Source: Anaerolineaceae bacterium (GTDB taxonomy: Bacteria > Chloroflexota > Anaerolineae > Aggregatilineales > Phototrophicaceae). From it: a stretch of DNA of 64,000 nucleotides. Location of the stretch: NCBI GenBank assembly GCA_020634165.1, contig JACKCF010000001.1:2433782-2497781 (forward strand), written 5' to 3'. Of this stretch, positions 1-7,957 are shown piece after piece (within the stretch, counting starts at the first letter, position 1; every line of letters starts with the position of its first letter). The notes under the pieces are model-generated. The model did no database searches. It saw only the letters and a list, made by a program, of their open reading frames with translations, and was not told the DNA's origin. Made by a program: the position numbers and the translations under genes.

Positions 1-2
1 TT

Positions 3-2180
3 TGGGCAATCTTCTTCTGGCGCATCCTAACCCCAATCGCTGCCGACCAGGCATCGTTTAAGAAAGGTGATTTTTCGGGTCAGTTTGTGGCTTTTGGCGC
101 CTACCAGTATGCGCGCTCCAGCGATGGCGATATCCCGCTTTGGAATCCATATAATAACGGTGGATTCCCCTTTATTGCGGATACACAAGCTGCGGTTTTC
201 TATCGCCCACGGCTGGTGACAATGGTTTTGAGCCAGTTGGCAGGCGAATGGACATATAACGCATTGCAGCTAGAGGCTGCGTTCCACGTTCTGCTGCTAT
301 CGCTGATGATGTATGTCTATGTGCGGCTATTGACTATACGAAATTATCACAGCGTATTTGGCTCGCTAGCCAGCGCGATTATTATGTCCTATGGCGGATT
401 CACGGCTGGCTATCCGCCACTGCAACTGGCATTGCTTGAAGCAGCTATCTGGTTGCCCTTAGCTGCAACAGGCATCCATCTGGCGACGAACAACCGCTTC
501 CGTTGGCAATGGCTCATCCTGGCGGGGTTCGCATTGGGGCAGTCGTGGATGGCAGGACACCCACAGACGAGCTGGTTCCTGACCTACACCCTAGTTGCGT
601 ATTTGGGCTACCGCATCTATGTTCACAAACTGCCAATACGAAATTTTCTAATTGGCACAGTGATCATGGGGGCTATCACGTTTGGCATCACAGCAGTTAC
701 GCTGCTGCCAGGGATTGAGTACCTGGCATACGCAACCCGGAATGACTTCGGGTTTGATGCCAAGAGCAACGGATTCCCATTACAGGATGTGATGCAGTTC
801 TTTTTTCCAGGTTCTGTTAGCTACTGGTCGCCGTTGTATGTAGGTATCCCTGGGCTGGTGTTTGCAGCCTATGCGATTCGTACACGATGCAAGGACAGCC
901 TGTTCTGGTTGATTTTGGGAGTCATCGCGCTACTACTGAGCTTCGGGGCAAATAGTGTTTTCTACCATGCGGTTTATAATGTGCTGCCTGGATTACGTTA
1001 CTTCCGTGGTCAGGAGCGGGCTGCCCTGCTCGTGACAAGCAGTCTGGCAATCCTGGCAGGCAGCGGCATTGCCGCCCTGCCAGCTATTGAGTATAAGTGC
1101 TGGTTACGGAATACGGCCTTCATCGTTGCCAGTTTACTCACTGTGTTCACTATCGTGATATTCATAGCGTGGTTGGGCGATGGTGCGGCATACGGCACCT
1201 ATATTCGCATGGCCGTGTTGAGTGCGGTCGTTGCCTGGTGTGTGGTGGGCATCACCTATTCTTTGCAATCACATAATGCATCACTGATTCTGATGGCCCT
1301 GGTTGCGCTGATTACCTTTGAGCTGTTCACAGTCAGTATCGATTCCGACACAAATTACGAATCGATACCTGCCACAGAACAACTCAGCATGTCGCCACCC
1401 GATCTGATTCAGCCAGTGGTTAACGACACAAGCAGCCTCTTTAGAGTGGATGGTTTCAGGGGTCTGGAAGCTAACTATGGCAGCCTCTATTCCGTGATGG
1501 ATATTCGAGGCATCAGCCCTCTTTTCCTGAGCAGTGCATATGAACTGATCTACAGTGATTACATCAATAATCCACTGGCATGGGAGCTGTTTGCAGTCAA
1601 ATATGTCTACAGCGAACGCGATGAACTGCATGTTCCGACTACTATCATCACGCAGGGAAGCGACAGCCAGGGAACAGTCTATCTACATGAGCTATCAGAC
1701 CCCAGACCATTCGCCATGCTAATGAACAAGGTCGATGTCGTTGATAGTGATGTGTTCGCCTATGCGCTGGCCCGTGACCCCAATTATGACGCACGGCATT
1801 CGATCATCTTGCTGGGCGATGTTGAACTCGGACTTGATGAGGCCAACTCAACTGGAACGGCAGATGTGACCATATACGAGCCGGAGCATATTGAAGTTGA
1901 CATATCAGCCGACGAAAATACCATTCTATCGCTGGCACAAATTGATTACCCTGGCTGGGAAGCGACACTCGATGGCAAACCTATTGAAATCCGTAGAGCT
2001 TATGGCGCGCTAATGGCATTTGAGATTCCAGCCGGAACGCACCAATTGGAACTCGTCTACAATCCTGCTAGCTATCGCATAGGCGCGATTATCAGCCAGG
2101 TCACCTGGGTGCTGGTATTGCTTTTTGGTATTCCCATGCTCATCATCGCAAGCCGAGGACAGCGCAATGGACGCGGTTAA
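3..2180 (+). CDS. YfhO-like multispanning membrane protein (5' end outside window)
   Basis: The reading frame is open from the first complete codon at 3, giving WAIFFWRILTPIAADQASFK upstream of a GTG at 87, so the gene starts left of the window. The motif IPLWNPYNNGGFPFIADTQA and the following run of about a dozen hydrophobic segments are typical of the bacterial YfhO family (GT-C-like polytopic proteins linked to transfer of sugars onto envelope polymers). The last 200 residues form a soluble domain (DYPGWEATLDGKPIEIRRAY) followed by one final membrane segment, the usual YfhO architecture. The stop overlaps the start of the next gene by 14 bases, so the two are probably co-translated. The donor and acceptor cannot be read from sequence. 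Confidence 0.8.
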   Translation, partial: WAIFFWRILTPIAADQASFKKGDFSGQFVAFGAYQYARSSDGDIPLWNPYNNGGFPFIADTQAAVFYRPRLVTMVLSQLAGEWTYNALQLEAAFHVLLLSLMMYVYVRLLTIRNYHSVFGSLASAIIMSYGGFTAGYPPLQLALLEAAIWLPLAATGIHLATNNRFRWQWLILAGFALGQSWMAGHPQTSWFLTYTLVAYLGYRIYVHKLPIRNFLIGTVIMGAITFGITAVTLLPGIEYLAYATRNDFGFDAKSNGFPLQDVMQFFFPGSVSYWSPLYVGIPGLVFAAYAIRTRCKDSLFWLILGVIALLLSFGANSVFYHAVYNVLPGLRYFRGQERAALLVTSSLAILAGSGIAALPAIEYKCWLRNTAFIVASLLTVFTIVIFIAWLGDGAAYGTYIRMAVLSAVVAWCVVGITYSLQSHNASLILMALVALITFELFTVSIDSDTNYESIPATEQLSMSPPDLIQPVVNDTSSLFRVDGFRGLEANYGSLYSVMDIRGISPLFLSSAYELIYSDYINNPLAWELFAVKYVYSERDELHVPTTIITQGSDSQGTVYLHELSDPRPFAMLMNKVDVVDSDVFAYALARDPNYDARHSIILLGDVELGLDEANSTGTADVTIYEPEHIEVDISADENTILSLAQIDYPGWEATLDGKPIEIRRAYGALMAFEIPAGTHQLELVYNPASYRIGAIISQVTWVLVLLFGIPMLIIASRGQRNGRG

Positions 2181-3645
2181 GAATCTTCAGAACTGGGTTG
2201 CTGGGCTTGATCCAAGGCTGTATGGCATTCTGGTCGGTCTGAGCATTGGCATCGCCGCCGGGCTGCTAGGATTGGGCATCGCAACCATTGGCCCGATACT
2301 GACTGTTGGTATTGCGATCACGACTCTCGCTGGCTTAGTCATTCTTACGAACATCAAGTTTGCCCTATATGGCGCAATGAGCATCCTGTTTTTACTGCCC
2401 TTTGGAACATTGCCATTCAAAATCGGATTTACACCTACCCTGCTTGATCTGGGGTTAGGCGCATTTGTCCTCATCTATTTGCTTCTATGGATGACGGGCA
2501 AGCATCGGCAACTGCGGTTGGTGATGCCGCACATATTCATCACGTTTTACGTTTTCTGGCTGATTTTCGCCTTCGTTGTTGGTCTGCAATACGGCATGCC
2601 AAACAGCAATGTCATCCGCCAATTTGCTGAAACGCTGGTGAGTATTGGCCTGGTTTACATTCTGGTGGATTATTTACGCGAGCCGCGAACATTACGCCAG
2701 CTTGTACTGGTGATCCTTGTACTCGTCACGATTCAGGCAATTATCGCTATCGGACTTTACCTGCTAGACGATACGACAGCAGAAAGCCTGCTGATCCGGC
2801 TGGAACGGTTTGGATACCCTGGCGGCGGCGTCATCCGCTATATTGAATCGACGCCAGAGCTAGGCGAGCGCGCCATTGGCACCTGGATCGATCCTAATAC
2901 GCTCGGTGGCTTATTGGCGACAGCGGCAGCACTGATTGCTCCTCAGGTTTTTGCGCGCAATCCAATACTTAAATCGCGCTGGATGACCCTTACGGCGCTG
3001 GGTATCGTCACACTGGCACTGATGCTCAGTTCTTCGCGTGCTTCCTTCCTCGCTTTAGGCGTTGGACTCAGCATCATCGCTGTTCTGCGCTATCGACGAT
3101 ATTTACCGTTGCTGGCTCTCGGCGCAGCACTGCTATTTTTGCTGCCGCAAACTCAGGATTACATTGATCGCATTTTCCAGGCATTGCAAGGTGCTGACCT
3201 GGCGACACAAATGCGCATCGGCGAATGGTCTGACTCTCTTAATCTGATTCAGCAGTATCCGATTTTCGGGATTGGTTTTACAGGTACACCCACTGCGGCA
3301 GTCTATACGGACGTCGCAAACATGTACCTGATTATGGCAAACCAGATCGGCCTTGTCGGCGTTGTAATTTTCCTGATGGCAATGGGAAGTGTGTTCCGAT
3401 ATGGGTTGCGAGCCTGGAAGTATGCGCAAGTACATCCACAACTGGAGTCGATCCATCTGGGATATCATATTGCGCTGGTGACAGCCCTGGTAAATGCCTT
3501 TGCAGACCTCTATTTCTTCCGGCAGGATTTCCAGGCGTCGATTACGTGGTTCTGGCTGATCGTCGCCTTATGCCTTGCCAGCTCGCGGCTGGTGCTGGCA
3601 CAGCATGACGCCGAACAAAAGCAGGCAGTGCCCCGAACACTATAA
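2167..3645 (+). CDS. O-antigen ligase/polymerase (Wzy_C-like) membrane protein
   Basis: About 492 residues with some 12 hydrophobic segments and one large loop, the layout of O-antigen ligase/Wzy polymerases that join lipid-linked oligosaccharides at the outer face of the membrane. The region SSSRASFLALGVGL followed by the long loop with GEWSDSLNLIQQYPIFGIGF and NMYLIMANQIGLVG matches the Wzy_C signature (GIGxG, NxYL, GLxG). The ATG at 2167 is preferred because GAGG precedes it; an in-frame TTG at 2125 would lengthen the overlap with the YfhO gene and lacks a ribosome site. The pair suggests surface glycan assembly. Polymerase versus ligase cannot be decided. Confidence 0.8.
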   Translation: MDAVKNLQNWVAGLDPRLYGILVGLSIGIAAGLLGLGIATIGPILTVGIAITTLAGLVILTNIKFALYGAMSILFLLPFGTLPFKIGFTPTLLDLGLGAFVLIYLLLWMTGKHRQLRLVMPHIFITFYVFWLIFAFVVGLQYGMPNSNVIRQFAETLVSIGLVYILVDYLREPRTLRQLVLVILVLVTIQAIIAIGLYLLDDTTAESLLIRLERFGYPGGGVIRYIESTPELGERAIGTWIDPNTLGGLLATAAALIAPQVFARNPILKSRWMTLTALGIVTLALMLSSSRASFLALGVGLSIIAVLRYRRYLPLLALGAALLFLLPQTQDYIDRIFQALQGADLATQMRIGEWSDSLNLIQQYPIFGIGFTGTPTAAVYTDVANMYLIMANQIGLVGVVIFLMAMGSVFRYGLRAWKYAQVHPQLESIHLGYHIALVTALVNAFADLYFFRQDFQASITWFWLIVALCLASSRLVLAQHDAEQKQAVPRTL

Positions 3646-3657
3646 CCAACTTAACCG

Positions 3658-3686
3658 TTGTCAATCACAGGTACATGCTGTAACAT
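3658..3686 (+). promoter_or_regulatory. Sigma-70-type promoter for rpsF-ssb-rpsR
   Basis: TTGTCA (3658-3663), a 17-base spacer and TAACAT (3681-3686). It starts 12 bases after the upstream stop codon. Predicted transcription would begin near 3693 and leave a leader of about 95 bases before rpsF. Confidence 0.5.
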
Positions 3687-3692
3687 CTCACA

Positions 3693-3786
3693 GTCAACAT
3701 TAACAACTCAAGGTCTTTCCGCTCCATACCGGCACGCCAGTGCAAAGTGGGGCTTTTATCCGAGGAAAGGAGCAACTTACCTCCCA
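3693..3786 (+). promoter_or_regulatory. Long rpsF leader with mutually exclusive pairings near the ribosome site
   Basis: The leader contains CTTTCC (3715-3720) next to GCTCC (3721-3725). These can pair with GGAAAG (3764-3769) and GGAGC (3769-3773) respectively, but not both in one nested hairpin. Both partners cover the GGAAAGGAG ribosome site. A CCG lies at 3729-3731. In many bacteria the bS6:bS18 complex binds an rpsF leader hairpin; whether this is that element is a guess. Confidence 0.25.
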
Positions 3787-4272
3787 ATGAAACGTCCATA
3801 TGAGTTAGCATTCGTCTTTCGCATTCTGTCTACGGATGACGAAACACAAGCCGCCCTCGACCAGGTGATTAGCTGGATCGAAGGTGAAAACAAGGAATTC
3901 GGCAATGTAACCCGCATTGACCGTTCACGTTTTGGTCGTCGCAAGCTGGCATATGAAATTGATGGCCAGCGTGATGGTCTTTACATCATCATCAGCGCCG
4001 ATGTCGACCCCAACCATCTTCCTGAAGTGGAACTGAATCTGAAGGTTTTCACTCCGGTTTTGCGCCATCTGGTCATCCGCGATGAAGACACAGAAAAGGC
4101 CCGGAGAAAGTCTGATGACGGTGATAAGGCTGCTGTTGAAGCTGAAGAAGAACCTGCACCCGTAGCCGAAGCTGCCGCTGAAGAGCCAGTAGCCGAAGAA
4201 GAAGTCGAAGAAGTCGTCGAAACGGAAGCTGAAGACAGCGCCGAAGAAGATGACGAGGAAAGTGAAAGCTAA
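3787..4272 (+). CDS. rpsF: Ribosomal protein bS6
   Basis: bS6 binds bS18 on the platform of the 30S subunit. MKRPYELAFVFRILSTDDET, then IDRSRFGRRKLAYEI and the FTPVLRHLVIRDED strand match the family; the core fills residues 1-105. The remaining 55 residues are an Ala/Glu-rich acidic tail (EEEVEEVVETEAEDSAEEDD), so the protein is 161 residues rather than about 100. The ATG at 3787 is chosen because homology begins there; the open frame upstream carries no family sequence. GAAAGGAG lies about 15 bases before it, an unusually long spacing. rpsF-ssb-rpsR is the classical order. Confidence 0.95.
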   Translation: MKRPYELAFVFRILSTDDETQAALDQVISWIEGENKEFGNVTRIDRSRFGRRKLAYEIDGQRDGLYIIISADVDPNHLPEVELNLKVFTPVLRHLVIRDEDTEKARRKSDDGDKAAVEAEEEPAPVAEAAAEEPVAEEEVEEVVETEAEDSAEEDDEESES

Positions 4273-4354
4273 ATCCACAGAACGATGCGGTATAATCCCG
4301 GATGCTGCAAATCAATGAAAACCTTACGTCGCGCATCCGTTTAGGGGGAACCGT

Positions 4355-4747
4355 ATGTCTCGTGGATTGAACAAGGTTATGATTATTGGCCATGTAGGCC
4401 GTGACCCAGAAATGCGGCATACGCCAAGTGGTCGGCCCGTAACGAGCTTCAGTGTAGCAACGAACCGTACCTGGACATCTGCCGAAGGCGAACGCCACGA
4501 AGAGACTGAATGGTTTAACGTGGTCACCTGGGGAAACCTGGCAGAGATTTGCAACAATCACCTTAACAAGGGCCAGCAAGTCTACGTTGAGGGACGGCTG
4601 CAAACCCGAGGCTGGGAAGACGAAAATGGCAAAAAGCATTTTCGCACAGAGCTTGTCGCCAATGAAATGATCTTGTTGGGTGACCGCAACAATTCGTATT
4701 TTGATAACCCTAGTGATGCCGATACGACTGATGATTATGCGTTTTAG
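4355..4747 (+). CDS. ssb: Single-stranded DNA-binding protein
   Basis: A 130-residue SSB with a single OB fold: MSRGLNKVMIIGHVGRDPEM, then VTSFSVATNRTW, EETEWFNVVTWGNLAEI and the KGQQVYVEGRLQTRGWED strand. The C-terminus is short and acidic (SDADTTDDYAF); it ends in a hydrophobic residue, comparable with but not identical to the DDDIPF protein-interaction tip. It coats single-stranded DNA during replication and repair. GGGGGAA precedes the ATG at 4355. The gene sits between rpsF and rpsR as in many bacteria. A TATAAT at 4291-4296 could add an internal promoter, but no good -35 box lies in front of it. Confidence 0.96.
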   Translation: MSRGLNKVMIIGHVGRDPEMRHTPSGRPVTSFSVATNRTWTSAEGERHEETEWFNVVTWGNLAEICNNHLNKGQQVYVEGRLQTRGWEDENGKKHFRTELVANEMILLGDRNNSYFDNPSDADTTDDYAF

Positions 4748-4771
4748 GCATCGTGAAATCTAAATGGAGTA

Positions 4772-5017
4772 ATGACAGTGACCAGACCAAGACGTTCCCG
4801 TCGTCGTGGCCGCCGCCGCAGCTACTATTGCCCGGAAGGCAAGTGCTTCGACTACAAAGATATTGACAGCCTGTCAAACCAGTACCTGACGGAGACCGGC
4901 AAGATCAAGCCACGTCGCCAAACAGGCAACTGCGCGCGCTGCCAGCGCGAACTTGCACGTGAAATCAAGCGTGCGCGCTACCTGGCACTGCTGCCTTACA
5001 TCGACGCAGGCGACTAA
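4772..5017 (+). CDS. rpsR: Ribosomal protein bS18
   Basis: An 81-residue bS18, bS6's partner on the 30S platform. The N-terminus is Arg-rich (RPRRSRRRGRRR). The family core is recognisable: FDYKDIDSLSNQYLTETGKI, RRQTGNCARCQRELAREIKR and ARYLALLPY. Cysteines at CPEGKC and CARC suggest the zinc-binding form of bS18. It is the third gene of the rpsF-ssb-rpsR operon, with TGGAG before the start, and a hairpin follows 18 bases after the stop. Confidence 0.95.
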   Translation: MTVTRPRRSRRRGRRRSYYCPEGKCFDYKDIDSLSNQYLTETGKIKPRRQTGNCARCQRELAREIKRARYLALLPYIDAGD

Positions 5018-5034
5018 TCCAGGATGCTTTACCA

Positions 5035-5062
5035 GGGCATGGTTATACTGATAACTGTGCCC
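5035..5062 (+). terminator. Hairpin after rpsR
   Basis: A 12-bp stem (5035-5046 with 5051-5062, two G-U pairs) with loop ACTG, followed by a T-rich stretch. It probably ends the rpsF-ssb-rpsR transcript; the T tract is interrupted, so it may be weak. Confidence 0.5.
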
Positions 5063-5105
5063 TCATTTATCATTTTGAGAAAACACTATAAACATACAGA
5101 CACGA

Positions 5106-5171
5106 TTACGTTAAACGACCTTCCTGTTAAGCACCCAGGAAATAACAAGTAAAATATGCCGTTTAACGTAA
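5106..5171. repeat. 12-bp inverted repeat upstream of the parvulin gene
   Basis: TTACGTTAAACG (5106-5117) and its exact reverse complement CGTTTAACGTAA (5160-5171) are separated by 42 bases. The right arm ends 15 bases before the ATG at 5187. Each arm is itself nearly palindromic around GTTWAAC, which resembles a protein-binding site more than an RNA hairpin. A dimeric regulator is a reasonable guess; no regulator is linked to it. Confidence 0.45.
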
Positions 5172-5186
5172 GCGCGCGGAGGACAT

Positions 5187-6542
5187 ATGGCAAAACGTGA
5201 ACAAACCACTGGCGGTCCTCGCCGCCGACGGACTACAAGAGAACACGAGATCGTCGGACCAAAGTGGCTGGATAATTTGCTGGGCCATCCGCAGACGCGC
5301 GAAGAACGCGATGATGCCATCAATCGAATTCTGATCCGCAGTATGATCGCACTGGGTATTCTGATTGTGCTGTTCATTGCGGCGACGCTCTTCATCAATA
5401 ATGTCGTCGTCCCAGGCCAGACAGTTGCATCCGTCAACGGCGAGAACATCACGGTAGGCGAATTCCGTGATCGGGTTCGTTTTGAGCGTGCTCGTGTCAC
5501 CCAGCAGATCAATGGCACTGTTGCGCAATTGCAGGCGTTTGGCTTCACAGACGAGCAGATTAACCAGCAATTCCAGCAGGAACCATACAGCACCTGGCTC
5601 AACGAGTTGAACTTCCCTGACCAGCTTGGGCAGCGCGTGCTGGATGATATGATTGAGGACACGCTGGTTGAACAGGCCGCCGCCGAACGCAGCATCACAG
5701 TCAGTGATGACGCCATTCAGGCTGGTATCAACGACTTCTATGGCTATGACCCAACGCAAGTCGCGCTGATTGGCGTTGATCCGACTGAAACGCCAATTCC
5801 GACTGAGACGCCGACGCCATTCGTATCACCAACGCCAACTACCGAGCCTACGGCTACACCGCTGCCGACTGATACACCTGAAGATAGCACACCGGAAGCA
5901 TCCGTCACGCCGACTCACACACCGTTCCCGACGCTTGAGCCGACCAGCACGCCACTAGCAGAAGAACAACAGGCTACTGAAGTTGCGCTTTTCGAGGAAA
6001 ATCAGAGTTCATTCTCAAGTTATATTCGCCAAAATTCTGGCCTAGGTGTTGACGCTATTGATGCCTTCTTCGAGCGTCGTGCGTTACGCGATGCACTTGA
6101 GGAAAATGTCGTAGGTGATATGAGCACAACCACCTATGTCAATTCACGGCATATTCTGGTCGAGACTGAAGAGCAGGCGCTCGAAATCCTTGATGCACTG
6201 CGTAACGGCGAATCCTTTAGTGAATTGGCACGGGCTGCGTCCCAGGACCCAGGTTCAGCGGCTAGTGGTGGCGAATTGGGCTGGGCTGCTGCTGCCAGCT
6301 ACTTCGCAGAGTTCCGCGATGCTGTCCTGAGCCTGCCAATTGGTGAACTCAGCGAGCCTATCCAGACACAGGCTGGCTATCACATCATTCAGGTTCGTGC
6401 GCGTGAAGAGCGTGAGACTGACGATCAAGAACGCCAGCAGATTTCGGCTTCGCTATTCTCCCAGTATCTGGAAGATCTGAGAGCCGAAAACGAGGCAGCA
6501 ATCGACATCGTGGATAACTGGCCAGACTACGTTCCCCAGTAA
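5187..6542 (+). CDS. Membrane-anchored parvulin-type peptidyl-prolyl isomerase
   Basis: 451 residues. A basic cytoplasmic head (residues 1-50) precedes one membrane segment (about 52-72, SMIALGILIVLFIAATLFI). A SurA/PrsA-like N-terminal region follows (VASVNGENITVGEFRDRVRF), then a Thr/Pro-rich linker (about 205-255). The C-terminal parvulin domain (about 315-420) is marked by NSRHILVETEEQALEILDAL, FSELARAASQDPGSAASGGE and AGYHIIQVRAREE. It should act outside the membrane as a folding catalyst for exported proteins. Insertion of the Thr/Pro linker between the chaperone part and the isomerase domain is unusual compared with PrsA. AGGAGG-like GGAGG lies just before the ATG. It forms a single-gene unit with a strong terminator. 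Confidence 0.88.
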   Translation: MAKREQTTGGPRRRRTTREHEIVGPKWLDNLLGHPQTREERDDAINRILIRSMIALGILIVLFIAATLFINNVVVPGQTVASVNGENITVGEFRDRVRFERARVTQQINGTVAQLQAFGFTDEQINQQFQQEPYSTWLNELNFPDQLGQRVLDDMIEDTLVEQAAAERSITVSDDAIQAGINDFYGYDPTQVALIGVDPTETPIPTETPTPFVSPTPTTEPTATPLPTDTPEDSTPEASVTPTHTPFPTLEPTSTPLAEEQQATEVALFEENQSSFSSYIRQNSGLGVDAIDAFFERRALRDALEENVVGDMSTTTYVNSRHILVETEEQALEILDALRNGESFSELARAASQDPGSAASGGELGWAAAASYFAEFRDAVLSLPIGELSEPIQTQAGYHIIQVRAREERETDDQERQQISASLFSQYLEDLRAENEAAIDIVDNWPDYVPQ

Positions 6543-6556
6543 ATAAACCAGTCAGT

Positions 6557-6599
6557 AAAAAGAGAATCCATCACAAATATGGCGATGGGTTCTCTTTTT
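6557..6599. terminator. Strong bidirectional intrinsic terminator
   Basis: A 16-bp stem with one T-G pair (6557-6572 with 6584-6599) around an 11-base loop. The left arm begins AAAAAGAGAA and the right arm ends TTCTCTTTTT, so a U tract is made on either strand. Confidence 0.85.
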
Positions 6600-6663
6600 G
6601 TTTCCGACGGCATCCCAACGACCAAGCAATCATCGTTGGCACCTGCGGTGAGGCTCCATTATA

Positions 6664-7455
6664 ATGCCCCTTATGAACGATAATCGAATTGTCATACTCG
6701 AATCCCAATTGGAGCGGCTGGTAGAAGGTGTCTTCTCGTCTTTCTTCCGCAAGTCTGTCAGTGCGCATGATATTGCTCTACAGCTTGTGAGAAGCATGGA
6801 AGACAACCTGCGCATGCCAGTTGAACGTGCCGGTCAGCCGATTGCGCCAGATTACTATGAAATTCGGCTGAGTCCGAAGACGTACCAGATTTTGCAGAGT
6901 AAACGGCCAGAATTTGCGAGTGAGCTACGGCATTATCTTGTGGAACTGGCTACCAATACGGGGTACAAAATCCTGAACAGCGTCAATGTTGAGCTGCGGC
7001 CCGATAGTGACATAGAGGATGCCTCTCAAACGATCATCACAGCGAAGCACTCCGCAAGCCAGATGAAAAGCACAATGGCCATGCAACCGGTTCAGCCGCA
7101 ACCAAGCGCACCACCGCAACGCAATCCGCAACTACTTATCAACGGCGAACGCACTTTTTCACTCGATCAGTCGATCATCAATATTGGTCGTGGGAGTGAC
7201 AATGATATTGTGCTTGATGACCAGTATGCCTCTCGTCATCATGTGCAAATTCGGCTGCGATTTGGTGTGTATACCCTGTTTGATGTCAACAGCCGGGGTG
7301 GCACTTATGTGAATCAGGTGCGAATCAGCGAGCATCGACTTCAGCCGGGGGATGTTATACAAATTGGACAGAGCAAGCTGCTTTACCTGGTAGATGAAAA
7401 CCCTGGCTTCCGCGCAACTTCGACTACGACACAACTTAATCCGATTGATGACTAG
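6664..7455 (+). CDS. FhaA-like protein: DUF3662 domain plus C-terminal FHA domain
   Basis: 263 residues. The first 115 residues (ESQLERLVEGVFSSFFRKSV, ISPKTY-like RLSPKTYQILQSKRP) match the N-terminal DUF3662 domain of actinobacterial FhaA. A Gln/Pro linker follows, then an FHA phosphothreonine-binding domain at about 165-250: NIGRGSDNDIVLDDQYASRH, the GGTYVNQVRI loop and LQPGDVIQIGQSKLLY, with the conserved Gly-Arg, Ser-Arg-His and Asn residues present. FhaA reads kinase signals in peptidoglycan synthesis. The neighbours here (second FHA protein, FtsW/RodA, PBP-like protein) match the mycobacterial fhaA-fhaB-rodA-pbpA order, but no PknA/PknB kinase or PstP phosphatase lies in this window. 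Confidence 0.88.
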   Translation: MPLMNDNRIVILESQLERLVEGVFSSFFRKSVSAHDIALQLVRSMEDNLRMPVERAGQPIAPDYYEIRLSPKTYQILQSKRPEFASELRHYLVELATNTGYKILNSVNVELRPDSDIEDASQTIITAKHSASQMKSTMAMQPVQPQPSAPPQRNPQLLINGERTFSLDQSIINIGRGSDNDIVLDDQYASRHHVQIRLRFGVYTLFDVNSRGGTYVNQVRISEHRLQPGDVIQIGQSKLLYLVDENPGFRATSTTTQLNPIDD

Positions 7456-7463
7456 CCCACTCT

Positions 7464-7904
7464 ATGGAAATTGACATCGTACTCTTTCTGCTGCGTATCG
7501 CCTCTGCCATTGCCCTACTGGCCTTTGTCGCCGCAGTGTTCATTGTGCTGCTCCGCGAGTATCGGCGTACTATCGACCAAACCCAGGCATACCGTCGGCA
7601 GTATGGCCGTCTGGTGACGCTGACCACCATTGAGGGAAATATGCTGGAAACAGGCCAGTCATATCCGCTGTTGCCACTGACCAGCCTGGGACGTTCACCG
7701 ACCAATGCGGTAGTCATTGTTGACGACTTCGCGAGCAGCGAGCATGCGCTCATCGCGTTACGCAACAATCAATGGTGGCTGGAAGATCGTAACAGTCGGA
7801 ATGGCACATCGCTTAATGGCGAACGCATTGACGGCCCCATCATCATTACACATGGCGATGTCGTGGGAATTGGCAATTTCGGCTTTCGCCTTGAGCTTGA
7901 ATAG
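7464..7904 (+). CDS. FhaB-like single-pass membrane protein with FHA domain
   Basis: 146 residues: one N-terminal membrane segment (about 3-27, VLFLLRIASAIALLAFVAAVFIV given here by position 7470-7540), a basic linker, then an FHA domain at about 60-145. The FHA signature is clear in TSLGRSPTNAVVIVDDFASS, EHALIALRNNQWWLEDRNS and RNGTSLNGERIDGP. It should present a phosphothreonine-binding module on the cytoplasmic face of the membrane. It starts 8 bases after the fhaA-like stop, so the two are one operon. The layout matches FhaB (FipA) of actinobacteria, a partner of FtsZ and the flippase MurJ; MurJ itself lies 6.5 kb downstream. Confidence 0.85.
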   Translation: MEIDIVLFLLRIASAIALLAFVAAVFIVLLREYRRTIDQTQAYRRQYGRLVTLTTIEGNMLETGQSYPLLPLTSLGRSPTNAVVIVDDFASSEHALIALRNNQWWLEDRNSRNGTSLNGERIDGPIIITHGDVVGIGNFGFRLELE

Positions 7905-7957
7905 TTACATAGCAAGCCTATTATTGGCAGTCTGCATCACAACTGAGGAACCTCGCT

